A model generated the notes under the pieces. That model had not been told where the DNA came from, made no database searches, and saw only the letters and a program-made list of their open reading frames with translations. Shown piece after piece: positions 7,028-16,005 of a DNA stretch of 32,646 bases (positions are counted from its first letter, which is position 1; the number at the start of each line of letters is the position of its first letter). Origin of the DNA: Clostridia bacterium. Its GTDB lineage: Bacteria > Bacillota > Clostridia > Oscillospirales > Acutalibacteraceae. The position numbers and the translations under genes are program-made. The DNA lies in the NCBI GenBank assembly GCA_017631795.1, contig JAGBSO010000008.1, positions 1 to 32,646 of the forward strand, in the 5' to 3' direction.

Positions 7028-8536
7028 TTAGTTATAATTTATCGCAACAGCCAGAAGCATGAATGCAACGGCAATTGCACCTTCCAGCGCAAACAGTTTC
7101 CATGACCATCTGAGCCACTTCTTATATGACACACCGACCATGCCGATTGCAAGAATCATGATTCCGCTTGTAGGATAAAGAAGATTTGTAAAACCGTCTG
7201 CCATGCAGAATGTTATAACCATAGACTGTCTTGTGACACAAAGCAGGTCGCAGAGCATACTCATAAGAGGCACGATAAGGAATGCCTTTGCAGTGCCGCT
7301 GCCGATGAAAAATTCAAGCACAGAAATAAACAAAAACATCAGAAGAATTGCCGCATAGGGTGAAATTCCCGACATAAGATTGTTTATATAGAAAAGCAGA
7401 GTGTGCATGATTCTGCCCGCATCGAGAATATATGAAATTGCAAGAATAAAAACAATCAGCGGTAAAACAGGGAGAATTGTCATAACGCCTTCGCCGAAAG
7501 TTTTCCAGACTTTTTTCCATTCAAGTCCTGAAGCCTTTCCTGCAAGAAGACCGCCCACGGGGAAAAAGACTGCCATTGCGGCAAGAGAAGCAATACTGCC
7601 GATTGAACTCATTGTTTCGTTACCGATTTTGTTACCTGCGATACTCAGCACAAATGATGCAACAACACCAAGCAGCACAAAGCCAAGACAGATGACAAAA
7701 ACCTTTGTTGCCTTTGCAACACTTGACTTTTCAAGCACGGGCATACATTTTTCCATTGAATATTTCTCACGGATAAGTTTGTCGCTTTCATATGCAGCAG
7801 ACTTTTTCGGATTTTTTTCGATTTTTTTTGCATAAAAAATAAGGAAACCTGTAAGTGAAACATAAACCGCTATAAATATTAACAATCTCAGCCACAACCC
7901 TGAAAAAACATCAAGGTCTGCAAGTTTCTGTACTGTTATGACATTGAAAGGGTTGAAAGTTGCGGCAGTAAAACCGAAAGCAACAGAAACAAGACTCATG
8001 CCAAGCCCCGTAAATGAGTCCCAACCCATTGCAAGTGAAACTGCAACAGCAATCGGCACAAGTGTAAGGCTTTCTTCAAGAATACCTGCTGTTGAACTTA
8101 AAAACATTCCCGCAAATACCATGACTGCAATCAGCAGAAAACGCTTGTCCCTGAATTTTCTGACAATGGACGCCATTATGTACTTTAGCACATCTATTCT
8201 GTCGAGTATAAGGAATGTACCTCCCACAAGAATCAGAATCGCAATGATTCCAAGACCTGTCGTTGCGTTGTCGGTTGTAAACGCCAGCACGGGAGATGCA
8301 ATGATTTTCCATATCGGCAGTTTGTAATCTGTTATTTCCTGATATGTACCCTCGATGATTGAACCTTCGGCGTCAATCTGATATTCTCCGCCGGGAACAA
8401 TCTGTGTGAGAATTCCCACAAAAACAAGAACTGCGGTAAGCACACACAAAATGCTCACCACCGTTTTTTTATCTATTGTAAGTCCCTCAGACGTTTTCTG
8501 CTGTTTATTTTCGGCAGAAATTTCTTTTTCTGACAT
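7028..8536 (-). CDS. YfcC-family membrane transporter (ArsB/NhaD-DcuC-like)
   Basis: A 502-residue protein with about 12 hydrophobic segments, resembling the YfcC / C4-dicarboxylate anaerobic carrier family. Landmarks are ILTQIVPGGEY after the first helix, LVGGTFLILDRIDVL, the re-entrant segment STAGILEESLTLVPIAVAVS with FGFTAATFNPFNVITVQKLA, and in the second half FIGSGTAKAFLIVPLMSML and DGFTNLLYPTSGIMI. The paired N/T/P-rich loops fit the two inverted halves of this superfamily. The substrate is unknown; family members carry carboxylates, amino acids or peptides. The start at 8536 (MSEKEIS) is preferred over the in-frame ATG at 8581 because GGTGAT sits just upstream and the added residues are not protein-like. 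Divergent from the beta-galactosidase gene. Confidence 0.85.
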   Translation of the reverse strand: MSEKEISAENKQQKTSEGLTIDKKTVVSILCVLTAVLVFVGILTQIVPGGEYQIDAEGSIIEGTYQEITDYKLPIWKIIASPVLAFTTDNATTGLGIIAILILVGGTFLILDRIDVLKYIMASIVRKFRDKRFLLIAVMVFAGMFLSSTAGILEESLTLVPIAVAVSLAMGWDSFTGLGMSLVSVAFGFTAATFNPFNVITVQKLADLDVFSGLWLRLLIFIAVYVSLTGFLIFYAKKIEKNPKKSAAYESDKLIREKYSMEKCMPVLEKSSVAKATKVFVICLGFVLLGVVASFVLSIAGNKIGNETMSSIGSIASLAAMAVFFPVGGLLAGKASGLEWKKVWKTFGEGVMTILPVLPLIVFILAISYILDAGRIMHTLLFYINNLMSGISPYAAILLMFLFISVLEFFIGSGTAKAFLIVPLMSMLCDLLCVTRQSMVITFCMADGFTNLLYPTSGIMILAIGMVGVSYKKWLRWSWKLFALEGAIAVAFMLLAVAINYN

Positions 8537-8570
8537 GTTATCACCAATTCCGTTAACAAATATTTTATAT

Positions 8571-8599
8571 ATTATAAACAATTATAATAACAATTACAA
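8571..8599 (-). promoter_or_regulatory. Promoter of the YfcC-like transporter gene
   Basis: On the minus strand TTGTAA (plus 8594-8599), 17-bp spacer, TATAAT (plus 8571-8576). It supports the start at 8536, since a start at 8581 would lie upstream of the -10. Confidence 0.65.
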
Positions 8600-8628
8600 C
8601 ATATTTAAAAGAATTTTTTATTTAAGTG

Positions 8629-8657
8629 TTGTATTTTTCGTTTTTTGATGTTATAAT
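8629..8657 (+). promoter_or_regulatory. Promoter of the beta-galactosidase gene
   Basis: TTGTAT (8629-8634), 17-bp spacer, TATAAT (8652-8657). The -35 is weak, so an activator may help. No clear operator palindrome is seen. Confidence 0.6.
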
Positions 8658-8723
8658 GATGTAAATTATTATGTATTAATATGCAGAAATCTATTTGAAA
8701 GAACGGACAGGAGCGATTCGCAA

Positions 8724-10613
8724 ATGGAAAACAATTCACAGGCAGAACTCAATTTGCAGACAGAAGAAGTTGTACAGCCGGAAGAATTTGAACTGACAGA
8801 AGAAGTTGTACAGACAGAAGAATTTGCACAGCCGAAACCCGGCGGACCTTTCTCTATCGGAGACGAAAGCTTTCTTATGAACGGAGAGCCTTTCACAATT
8901 GTTGCAGGTGCAATTCATTACTTCAGAATCCCGAAAGAATACTGGCGTGACAGACTTTTAAAGCTCAAGGCATGCGGTTTCAACACAGTTGAAACTTATG
9001 TTGCATGGAACTGTCATCAGCCGAATGAAGATGCTTTCAACTTCAATGAAAACAATAATATTGAAGAATTCCTCGATATTGCTGCAAGTATCGGTCTTTA
9101 TGCTATTGTAAGACCCGGTCCTTACATCGGCGGCGAATGGGAATTCGGCGGATTCCCCTGGTGGATTCTCAGATATGACGATATCGAACTTCGTTGCATG
9201 AACGAAAGATATCTCAGCCTTGTTGACAAGTATTTCGACGAACTTATTCCCAGACTTGCAACTCATCAGATTTCAAAAGGCGGAAACATCCTCATGTTCC
9301 AGGTTGAGAATGAATACGGCAGCTGGGGTAATGACGAAAGATACATGCAGTACATCGCAGACGCTCTCACAAGCCGCGGTATCGATGTACCCGTTTACAC
9401 AGCAGACGGTATCGAAGATCACATGCTTGTTAACGGCGGTGTTGACGGTGTCCTTAAAACAGTTAAATTCGGTGCAAATCCCGATGTGAATTTCGGTTAC
9501 CTTCGTGAATACCAGGCAGAAGGACCTCTCATGTGTTCAGAATTCTGGAACGGATGGTTTGATCAGTGGGGATTCAAGCATTACGAAAGAAAGCCCTCTG
9601 ATGCAGCAAAGAGCCTTCAGAAAATCCTGGCAGCAAAAGCTTCTGTTTCTACATATATGTTCTGCGGCGGCACAAACTTCGGTTGGATGAACGGCGCAAA
9701 CTTTGACGGTGAATATAAACCCATCGTAAACAGCTACGATTCAGATGCTCCTCTTACAGAAAGCGGAGACACAACAAAGAAATATGAGCTCTTCAAAAAA
9801 GTAATTGAAAAACATATAGCTCAGATTGCAGAGACTCCTCTTGATCCTCAGGTTCCCAAAGCAAAATACGGTCAGGTTCCTTTCACACAGTGTGCAGATC
9901 TCTTCGCAAACATCGACAATCTTTCCAGCGCATTCGAGCTTCTCAAGCCCGTTCCCATGGAAAAACTCGGTCAGGGCTACGGTTTCATCCTTTACAAGAC
10001 TCATCTCAAAGGACCTTCAGATTATCAGCCTCTTGTCATCAAAGAAGTACACGACAGAGCTTATATCTTCCTTAATGATGACCTTTATGCAATCCAGTCA
10101 AGAAACGATCCCGAATCAATCGTTGACATCCGTGTTCCCGCAGAAGGCGTTGATCTGACAATCCTTGTAGAAAACATGGGTCGTGTAAGCTTCGGCTCAG
10201 AGCTCAAAGATTACAAGGGTATCACAGACTGCGTAAGACTCGGTCACGTAAACATCTATAACTGGACTGCTTATCCCCTTGAACTGAATGATCTTTCACA
10301 GATCCAGTTCAAGTCAGACAGTGATATGATCTTCTTTGACCATCCCACATTCTACAAAGCTCAGTTTATTATCGAAGAAACACCTGCTGATACATTTGTC
10401 AAACTTCCTTCATTCACAAAGGGTATGATTTTTGTAAACGGCAAACCCCTTTCAAGATACTGGAACAAAGGACCTCAGCAGTCAGCATACCTTCCCGCAC
10501 CTTACCTTATTCAGGGTGTAAATGAAGTCATCATCCTTGAACTTGAAGGCTTCAAGAAGGAAAAGACAAATCCTGTTGTTATTTTCGATAACAAACCTGA
10601 TCTCAACGGATAA
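8724..10613 (+). CDS. GH35 beta-galactosidase, cytoplasmic
   Basis: A 629-residue glycoside hydrolase family 35 enzyme that releases terminal beta-galactose. The TIM barrel begins AGAIHYFRIPKEYWRDRLLK (about 61-80). The clan GH-A catalytic pair is the acid/base Glu197 in QVENEYG and the nucleophile Glu273 in CSEFWNGWFD. RPGPYIGGEWEFGGFPWW is also diagnostic. Two beta-sandwich domains follow (about 400-625), with the usual KGMIFVNGKPLSRYW. There is no signal peptide, so imported galactosides are the likely substrate. Residues 12-36 form an acidic extension with two near-identical 12-residue repeats (TEEVVQPEEFEL / TEEVVQTEEFAQ), absent from ordinary GH35 enzymes as far as I know. AGGAG lies about 11 bp before the start. 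The TRIC-type channel gene follows after 5 bp. Confidence 0.96.
   Translation: MENNSQAELNLQTEEVVQPEEFELTEEVVQTEEFAQPKPGGPFSIGDESFLMNGEPFTIVAGAIHYFRIPKEYWRDRLLKLKACGFNTVETYVAWNCHQPNEDAFNFNENNNIEEFLDIAASIGLYAIVRPGPYIGGEWEFGGFPWWILRYDDIELRCMNERYLSLVDKYFDELIPRLATHQISKGGNILMFQVENEYGSWGNDERYMQYIADALTSRGIDVPVYTADGIEDHMLVNGGVDGVLKTVKFGANPDVNFGYLREYQAEGPLMCSEFWNGWFDQWGFKHYERKPSDAAKSLQKILAAKASVSTYMFCGGTNFGWMNGANFDGEYKPIVNSYDSDAPLTESGDTTKKYELFKKVIEKHIAQIAETPLDPQVPKAKYGQVPFTQCADLFANIDNLSSAFELLKPVPMEKLGQGYGFILYKTHLKGPSDYQPLVIKEVHDRAYIFLNDDLYAIQSRNDPESIVDIRVPAEGVDLTILVENMGRVSFGSELKDYKGITDCVRLGHVNIYNWTAYPLELNDLSQIQFKSDSDMIFFDHPTFYKAQFIIEETPADTFVKLPSFTKGMIFVNGKPLSRYWNKGPQQSAYLPAPYLIQGVNEVIILELEGFKKEKTNPVVIFDNKPDLNG
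8759..8830 (+). repeat. 36-bp tandem duplication in the GH35 N-terminus
   Basis: Two adjacent 36-bp units (8759-8794 and 8795-8830), each starting GACAGAAGAAGTTGTACAG, differ at only a few positions and encode two 12-residue acidic repeats. They keep the frame. Confidence 0.85.
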
Positions 10614-10618
10614 TAAAA

Positions 10619-11278
10619 ATGAATATTGCAGATATATTGTTTTTTGCAGCCGAAATAATCGGCACAATAGCATTTGCAGTTGCAGGCTCACTCGTAGCAA
10701 TACGACGTGAGCTTGATATTTTCGGGACAGTTGTTGTGGGCGGTGTAACTGCTGTAGGCGGCGGATGCCTGAGAGATGTTCTTCTGGGCAACCTTCCTCC
10801 GAACATGTTCAGAGTTCCCGTTTATGCCATTGTTGCAACTGCAGTTGCCGTACTTGTATTTATTATCGAATACATATTCCCTGCGGAAAAAATTCTGGCA
10901 TCAAAAAAATACGAATCCATCGTAAATATCTTTGATGCACTGGGACTTGCGATATTCGTCGTTGTGGGCATAAATTCAGCAAAAAGCTGCGGCTACGGAG
11001 ACAATGCGTTTCTGTCTGTTTGCGTCGGAGTGCTGACAGGTGTCGGCGGCGGAGTCATAAGAGACCTGCTTGTTAAAACAGTTCCCATGATACTCAGAAA
11101 ACAGGTCTATGCGTTACCTGCAATCATCGGCGGTATTTTTTATTATTTTCTGGACAGATCCGCAGTCAATGAAATCATCTGCGTAGTGATTACCATTGTA
11201 TTTATAATGACAATCCGTATTCTTGCGGCAATACTGCACTGGAATCTGCCAAAAATCAAGTTGCAGAAAAAAGGCTGA
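10619..11278 (+). CDS. TRIC-family (UPF0126, YicG-like) cation channel
   Basis: A 219-residue protein with seven hydrophobic segments arranged as two three-helix repeats. Each repeat carries the family's Gly-rich kink and Arg-Asp pair: VGGGCLRDVLLG near 42-53 and GVGGGVIRDLLV near 141-152. Bacterial homologues of trimeric intracellular cation channels conduct K+ or Na+; the physiological role in bacteria is uncertain. The start is 5 bp after the GH35 stop, with only a weak ACGGAT ribosome-binding site, so translation probably depends on readthrough from GH35. It converges with the DUF421 gene, with 5 bp between the stops. Confidence 0.9.
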   Translation: MNIADILFFAAEIIGTIAFAVAGSLVAIRRELDIFGTVVVGGVTAVGGGCLRDVLLGNLPPNMFRVPVYAIVATAVAVLVFIIEYIFPAEKILASKKYESIVNIFDALGLAIFVVVGINSAKSCGYGDNAFLSVCVGVLTGVGGGVIRDLLVKTVPMILRKQVYALPAIIGGIFYYFLDRSAVNEIICVVITIVFIMTIRILAAILHWNLPKIKLQKKG

Positions 11279-11283
11279 AACAC

Positions 11284-11949
11284 TTATTTTTTTATCAGAT
11301 TAATATTACCGTTATCATCGGCAGTAAGGAGAAAAACATCCTTTCTGCCGATTTTCTTTTTTTTCAGCAGGTTTTCGATATCTTTCTTCGTCATCACACT
11401 GTTTGTTATCTGCGTTTCAAGCAGTTGCCCGTCTGAAATCAGAACTCTGGGCAAACCTTTTTTGTCAGGCTCTGCATTCACATCTTTCACAGAAGCAGAT
11501 CGGTTTTCGGGTTTCAGAAGCACACTCAGCGTACCGTCTGTTTCCACAATGGCATACTGCACTTCGCTTATGTCAAAAATATCCTTCTGTCTGAGCGATT
11601 CCAGCAGGTCATCGGTGCTGTAACGAAGTCGCCTGAGCTGTTTTATATCGGGTTCACCGTTTTTGATAACAACAATTGAATGTCCCTGCAGAAGTGAACG
11701 CAGCCGCATGAATTTCAGTGCCGCAAATGAGATTATAAGCTCCGTCAGAGCAAGAACAACAATCGGCACAATGGCATGGTATATGGGCATGTCGGTATCT
11801 TCAAGCGGAAGTGCCGCAATCTCGGAAATCAGCATGGTGATAACAAGTTCACCGGGTTGCAACTGCCCTATCTGGCGTTTTCCCATCAGTCTCATTATGA
11901 AAATCAGAAAAAAATATATAAGAACTGTCCTGCAAATTATTGTCAGCAT
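11284..11949 (-). CDS. DUF421 (YetF-like) membrane protein
   Basis: A 221-residue protein. Three N-terminal membrane helices are seen (about 3-22, 33-50, 55-80), with the hallmark FIMRLMGKRQIGQLQPGELVITMLISE between the first two. A soluble C-terminal alpha/beta domain follows (RSLLQGHSIVVIKNGEPD, then YSTDDLLESLRQKDIFDISEVQ), as in Bacillus YetF/YkjA/YrbG proteins. The biochemical function is unknown. The start at 11949 (MLTIICRT) is preferred over the ATG at 11994 because AGGTGA lies just upstream and the first helix then begins at once. Divergent from the gerK operon across about 80 bp. Several DUF421 genes in spore-formers are linked to spore-membrane or germination loci, so a spore role is possible but is only inference from position. 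Confidence 0.88.
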   Translation of the reverse strand: MLTIICRTVLIYFFLIFIMRLMGKRQIGQLQPGELVITMLISEIAALPLEDTDMPIYHAIVPIVVLALTELIISFAALKFMRLRSLLQGHSIVVIKNGEPDIKQLRRLRYSTDDLLESLRQKDIFDISEVQYAIVETDGTLSVLLKPENRSASVKDVNAEPDKKGLPRVLISDGQLLETQITNSVMTKKDIENLLKKKKIGRKDVFLLTADDNGNINLIKK

Positions 11950-12028
11950 AAAATCACCTGTTATAGCTTTTGTTTTTCTGCACTGCATATTCACATAATT
12001 TCAGGAAACACCATAAACAGGTGGTAAT

Positions 12029-13564
12029 ATGTTTGAAAAATGGAAAAAATCAAAGCAAAGACTTTCTGACCCGATAATTCAGGAAGACACTCCTGAAATT
12101 CCTGAAGGTATAAATAAAAAACTGAGCGAAAACATCATAACACTGCGTGAGCTGTTCGGTTCAAGCTTTGATCTTGTCATAAAAGAATCCGAAGTCAACA
12201 CCGTGAAGATTGCATTTGTTGCTCTTGACGGAATGTATAATGGTCTTCATGCGTCACAGGCTGTTGTTGAGCCTGTGCAGAATACAGATTTTGCACACGC
12301 TGACCCGAAAAAAGTTTATGACCATTTATGCACATTCTGCGCTTCGGAATGCGATTCAAAAGAAGCATTGACGATGAAACAGGCTGTGGATTTTATTCTG
12401 CAGGGGTGTATGGTGCTGTTTGCAGACGGTGTGACACGTTGCAGAGCATTCAGCGTACAGGGTTTTCCACGCAGACCTGTTCAGCCGCCTGAATCGGAAA
12501 CTCAGGAAAACGGTTCACGTGAAGGTTTCACAGACATGTTCAAAGACAATGTCACCCTTGTGCGAAGAAGACTCAAAAGTCCTTGTGTGCGTTTTGAAAG
12601 CATTGTTGTGGGTGAAACGAGCAACACATCGCTTGTTTTGTGCTATCATTCAAAAAGAGCAGACCCTGTTATCGTGAATAAGATAAAGGAAAAACTTCAG
12701 AGCATCAGAATTGACATTGTGCCCGGTGCAGGCGCACTAAGACCATTTCTTGAAGAAAGACGGCTTTCATTCTTCACAAGTGTCGGCACAACAGAAAGAC
12801 CCGATGTTTTTGCCGCAAAAATTTCGGAAGGCAGAGTGGGAATCATCATAGACGGTACTCCCTACGCCATAATCGTGCCGCATCTTTTTATTGAAAATTT
12901 TCACTCACTTGACGACTATCTTAACAGACCGTACTATTCCGCAGTCACAAGAATCCTTAAAATCATCTGCTTTTTTCTTGCAGTTTTTCTGCCGGGCACA
13001 TATGTTGCCGTGGGTACATTCCATCAGGAAATTTTTCCGTCCGAAATCATAGCAGATGTTGTTTCATCGTTGCAGAATACACCGTTACCCCTTGTTGCCG
13101 AATCACTTCTCATTCATTTTATATATGAAACAGTACGTGAAGCAGGACTGAGAATGCCGAAATCAGTCGGTCACACAGTCAGCATTGTGGGTGCTCTTGT
13201 CATCGGTGATGCAGCAGTCACAGCAGGTCTTATCAGTGCACCGATGCTCATAATTGTTGCAATAACAGCCATCTGCACTGCTGTTATTCCGTCTCTTCAC
13301 GAGCCTTCTGCAATTCTGCGTTTTGTTTTTATTGTTCTCGGCGGTACAATGGGACTTTACGGTGTGATGCTCGGTTTCACACTTGTCACGGCAGACCTTT
13401 GCTCCATGAATTCATTCGGTGTGCCGTACACTGCACCTCTCTCACCCTTTGACAGATATGCAGCCCGTGACACCGTGATTTTTGCAGGATGGAAAAATGT
13501 GGGCAGACGGTTTATCAGAATTCAGAATCTCAGGGGGACAAACAGAAATGGGACTGACTCCTAA
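12029..13564 (+). CDS. gerKA: Spore germination receptor subunit A (GerA/GerKA family)
   Basis: A 511-residue A subunit of a Ger nutrient receptor in the inner spore membrane. It has the GerA domain layout: a soluble N-terminal half beginning with LRELFGSSFDLVIKE, the motif GRVGIIIDGTPYAIIVP near 270-286, then four or five membrane helices with the conserved segments AVFLPGTYVAVGTFHQEIFP, REAGLRMPKSVGHTVSIVGA and PSLHEPSAILRF. AGGTGG lies 5 bp before the ATG. The stop overlaps gerKB by 17 bp. The symbol follows usual practice for these operons; the germinant is unknown. Confidence 0.94.
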   Translation: MFEKWKKSKQRLSDPIIQEDTPEIPEGINKKLSENIITLRELFGSSFDLVIKESEVNTVKIAFVALDGMYNGLHASQAVVEPVQNTDFAHADPKKVYDHLCTFCASECDSKEALTMKQAVDFILQGCMVLFADGVTRCRAFSVQGFPRRPVQPPESETQENGSREGFTDMFKDNVTLVRRRLKSPCVRFESIVVGETSNTSLVLCYHSKRADPVIVNKIKEKLQSIRIDIVPGAGALRPFLEERRLSFFTSVGTTERPDVFAAKISEGRVGIIIDGTPYAIIVPHLFIENFHSLDDYLNRPYYSAVTRILKIICFFLAVFLPGTYVAVGTFHQEIFPSEIIADVVSSLQNTPLPLVAESLLIHFIYETVREAGLRMPKSVGHTVSIVGALVIGDAAVTAGLISAPMLIIVAITAICTAVIPSLHEPSAILRFVFIVLGGTMGLYGVMLGFTLVTADLCSMNSFGVPYTAPLSPFDRYAARDTVIFAGWKNVGRRFIRIQNLRGTNRNGTDS

Positions 13565-14636
13565 AATAACGCATTTTCAGTTTTATACCATATTATTTTT
13601 AAGCCGTGTCTTTGCAATGGTCACTTATGTGGCAAGTTTCAGAGTGCAGTTATCATCAGCAGATGAAGTAATAATGTCGCTCATCATGGGCAGTTTTCTG
13701 TTGCTGACTGCAATCCCCACTGCCATTTTTATAAAAAAAGACAACCGCTCTTCACTCATCACCAGAGCTTCATGTATTTCCCCTGTTTTTTCAAAGATTC
13801 TCTGTGTCATATTTTTCATTCAGAGTCTGTATTTCGGCATAATCACATCCGTCCGATTCGGGATTTTCACAGGCTCCGTCATGTTTCCCGACATCAATAT
13901 AACATTTTTTATTTTTGTAATGCTTGCGGCATCATCATACATTGCATACAAAGGCATAGAATCTCTCGGAAGGTCTGCGGTGATTATACTCATTCCAGTT
14001 TTTATAGCAATGGTTTTTGTTTTCGCAACACAGTCAAAGCAGTTTGACCTGCTGAATTTCACAGCACCTTTTGCAGATGACACGGGCAAAATGCTCTCTT
14101 CGGGGCTTTATTCATGTGCAAGGACAGGTGAACTTGCCTTTGTGACACTCCTTACACCCTATGTGAACAATCAGAAACCAAAGCATCTTTACCGTTGGCT
14201 GCTTGCAATCATCGCAACCATTTTCGTCACAGAGATCATGATTACGGGAGTGCTGGGCAACTTTGCAGGCACACAGCTTTTCAGCATGTATACTCTGTCT
14301 GTGCTGGCAAAATTCGGCTTCATTGAACGCCTTGATGCGCTTATAACATGTCTGTGGCTTCTGTGCGCAGCAGTCAAAACAGCCATAACAATTTTTCTGT
14401 GCGAAACTCTGCTTTCATCTTTTTTCGGCAAAAGTAAAAGAGTGCTTTATATATCAATCAGCGCAGCAGTTATCTTTCTGGGCACAATTCCTTTAAGCGG
14501 CAGTCTTGTAACTCTTGCAGATATCATCCGATCTCCCCTGACGATAATTTTCTATCTGGCAAGTGTTTTTGTAATCCCCACGGTTATCATGATCGGTGAA
14601 AAAATCAAAGGAAGGGCAAATCATGAAAAAAGTTAA
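13548..14636 (+). CDS. gerKB: Spore germination receptor subunit B (GerKB family)
   Basis: A 362-residue integral membrane protein of the APC-transporter-like GerB family with about ten helices. This subunit is thought to bind the germinant. The start at 13548 (MGLTPKITHFQFY) is chosen because AGGGGGA lies 9 bp upstream and the family begins with this ITxxQ pattern; a longer frame from 13482 would run deep into gerKA. It overlaps gerKA by 17 bp and gerKC by 14 bp, so the three subunits are translationally coupled and probably made in fixed ratio. Confidence 0.93.
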   Translation: MGLTPKITHFQFYTILFLSRVFAMVTYVASFRVQLSSADEVIMSLIMGSFLLLTAIPTAIFIKKDNRSSLITRASCISPVFSKILCVIFFIQSLYFGIITSVRFGIFTGSVMFPDINITFFIFVMLAASSYIAYKGIESLGRSAVIILIPVFIAMVFVFATQSKQFDLLNFTAPFADDTGKMLSSGLYSCARTGELAFVTLLTPYVNNQKPKHLYRWLLAIIATIFVTEIMITGVLGNFAGTQLFSMYTLSVLAKFGFIERLDALITCLWLLCAAVKTAITIFLCETLLSSFFGKSKRVLYISISAAVIFLGTIPLSGSLVTLADIIRSPLTIIFYLASVFVIPTVIMIGEKIKGRANHEKS

Positions 14637-15771
14637 ACTGATAATCACAATTCTGCTCCTGATTTCCCTTACTTCGTGTATGCCTCAGAACACCGAAATC
14701 AAATACCGGCTCGTCATTTCGGGAATAGGTCTTGATTATGACAAGGAAAACGAACAGTACGAACTGACTGTGCAGGTGCTTGAAACATCGGGAAATTCCG
14801 AGAATCAGGGCAAAAGCTCAGCACCCGTTGCAAATTACACCGTAAAGGGAAAGACGGTGGCTCAGGCGATAAGAAGTCTGGGCGAAAACACAGGCAAATA
14901 TCCCCTTTACAGTCAGAACAGAATGATAATTCTCGGCTCGTCCGTAACAGACGGTCAGATGATAAAAGCACTTGATTTTTTTGTGCGTGAATACACTTCC
15001 CGACCCGATGTATTCATAGCTGCTGCCACAGGCAAAGCCTCCGACGTGCTGACAATTGATGCCGACGGAGAAGTGCCTGCAAAACTCATTGAATCGGCAA
15101 TTGAACAAAGCAGTAAAAACTCGGTCTGCGTTGACACTGAGCTTTACAACACGGTCAATATTTCCCTTGAAGAGACTTCATGCTTCACTTTACCGCTTAT
15201 AAAAGTTGTTAATGACAGAATCCCCGAACAGAAAACAATAAAAATAACAGGCACAAGAGCCTGTTCAAAAAATACCGAACCGAAAATGATGTCTGACACC
15301 GAAACCATGGCATATCTTTTCATCATGAACAAAGTAAAAGCGGGTGTTTTCAGCATCACAAGTGAAAAAGCGGAAACTGCCCTTGAAATAATTTCATCAA
15401 AGACAAAAACATCCCTTGAAATCAAAAACGGCAGACCTGTTTTCAGCATCAATGTCAGATGCAAAGCCGATGTTGTGGAGTTTGACAGCGAAGATTTTTC
15501 ATCATTCAGCGAAAGCGATGTACACAGAATTGAAAAATCAGCAGAGCAATATATTCTCTCAGGCATGACGGGGCTTATTGACCGATTCACGCAAAAAGAA
15601 CACTGTGATATTTTCCGTTTCGGCAAAAGAATAGCTCTCAAAGACCCGAAGCTCTATGAAGAATTCAGAAAAGACCTTAAAAAATCACTCTCCGAAATCG
15701 AAGTCAATGTCACCGTCAGTGTAAAAATCGGCAGAATCGGAGAAATGACCATGAACACAGATAAAAAATAA
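14623..15771 (+). CDS. gerKC: Spore germination receptor lipoprotein subunit C (Ger(x)C family)
   Basis: A 382-residue lipoprotein. Its signal peptide ends in the lipobox L16-T-S-C19 of MKKVKLIITILLLISLTSC. Ger(x)C family features are present: YRLVISGIGLDYD after the lipobox, then GKTVAQAIRSLGENTGKYPLYSQN (residues split here by family blocks), DFFVREYTSRPDVFIA and the later C-terminal domain. The start at 14623 is preferred over 14596 because AGGAAGGGC precedes it and it puts the signal peptide at the N-terminus. It is the last gene of the gerK operon; the nearest strong hairpin terminator is at 15881, about 110 bp beyond the stop. Confidence 0.93.
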   Translation: MKKVKLIITILLLISLTSCMPQNTEIKYRLVISGIGLDYDKENEQYELTVQVLETSGNSENQGKSSAPVANYTVKGKTVAQAIRSLGENTGKYPLYSQNRMIILGSSVTDGQMIKALDFFVREYTSRPDVFIAAATGKASDVLTIDADGEVPAKLIESAIEQSSKNSVCVDTELYNTVNISLEETSCFTLPLIKVVNDRIPEQKTIKITGTRACSKNTEPKMMSDTETMAYLFIMNKVKAGVFSITSEKAETALEIISSKTKTSLEIKNGRPVFSINVRCKADVVEFDSEDFSSFSESDVHRIEKSAEQYILSGMTGLIDRFTQKEHCDIFRFGKRIALKDPKLYEEFRKDLKKSLSEIEVNVTVSVKIGRIGEMTMNTDKK

Positions 15772-15880
15772 GAACTTTTATTCTTCAATTTTATTCAATG
15801 TTGTTTTTTATAATAGTCAATAACAAATTTCCACAGAAGGAAATATATTCATGTACATTATAAAAAACAAACCCGGAAAG

Positions 15881-15911
15881 AGAGATGATCGTGCATCATC
15901 TCTTTTTTTTT
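15881..15911 (+). terminator. Intrinsic terminator downstream of gerKC
   Basis: AGAGATGAT (15881-15889) pairs with ATCATCTCT (15895-15903) over CGTGC, followed by eight T. A 33-codon frame from 15851 spans the hairpin but is not called as a gene. Confidence 0.9.
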
Positions 15912-16005
15912 ACAATATGATGGTTGATTTTTATTCGCTTACGGTGCTATAATCATTTCAGCAGATACGGAATACCAAAAAAAGAAAAATAAGCAGGTGA
16001 AAATA

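Noticed and set aside
11984..12018. Possible sigma-G promoter of gerKA (TGCATA ... CATAAAC)
   Set aside because: The spacer would be 22 bp, too long for sigma-G promoters.
15851..15952. 33-codon frame (MYIIKNKPGKRDDRASS...) with AGAAGGA upstream
   Set aside because: It spans the terminator hairpin, its residues largely follow from the stem and T-run, and there is no convincing promoter.
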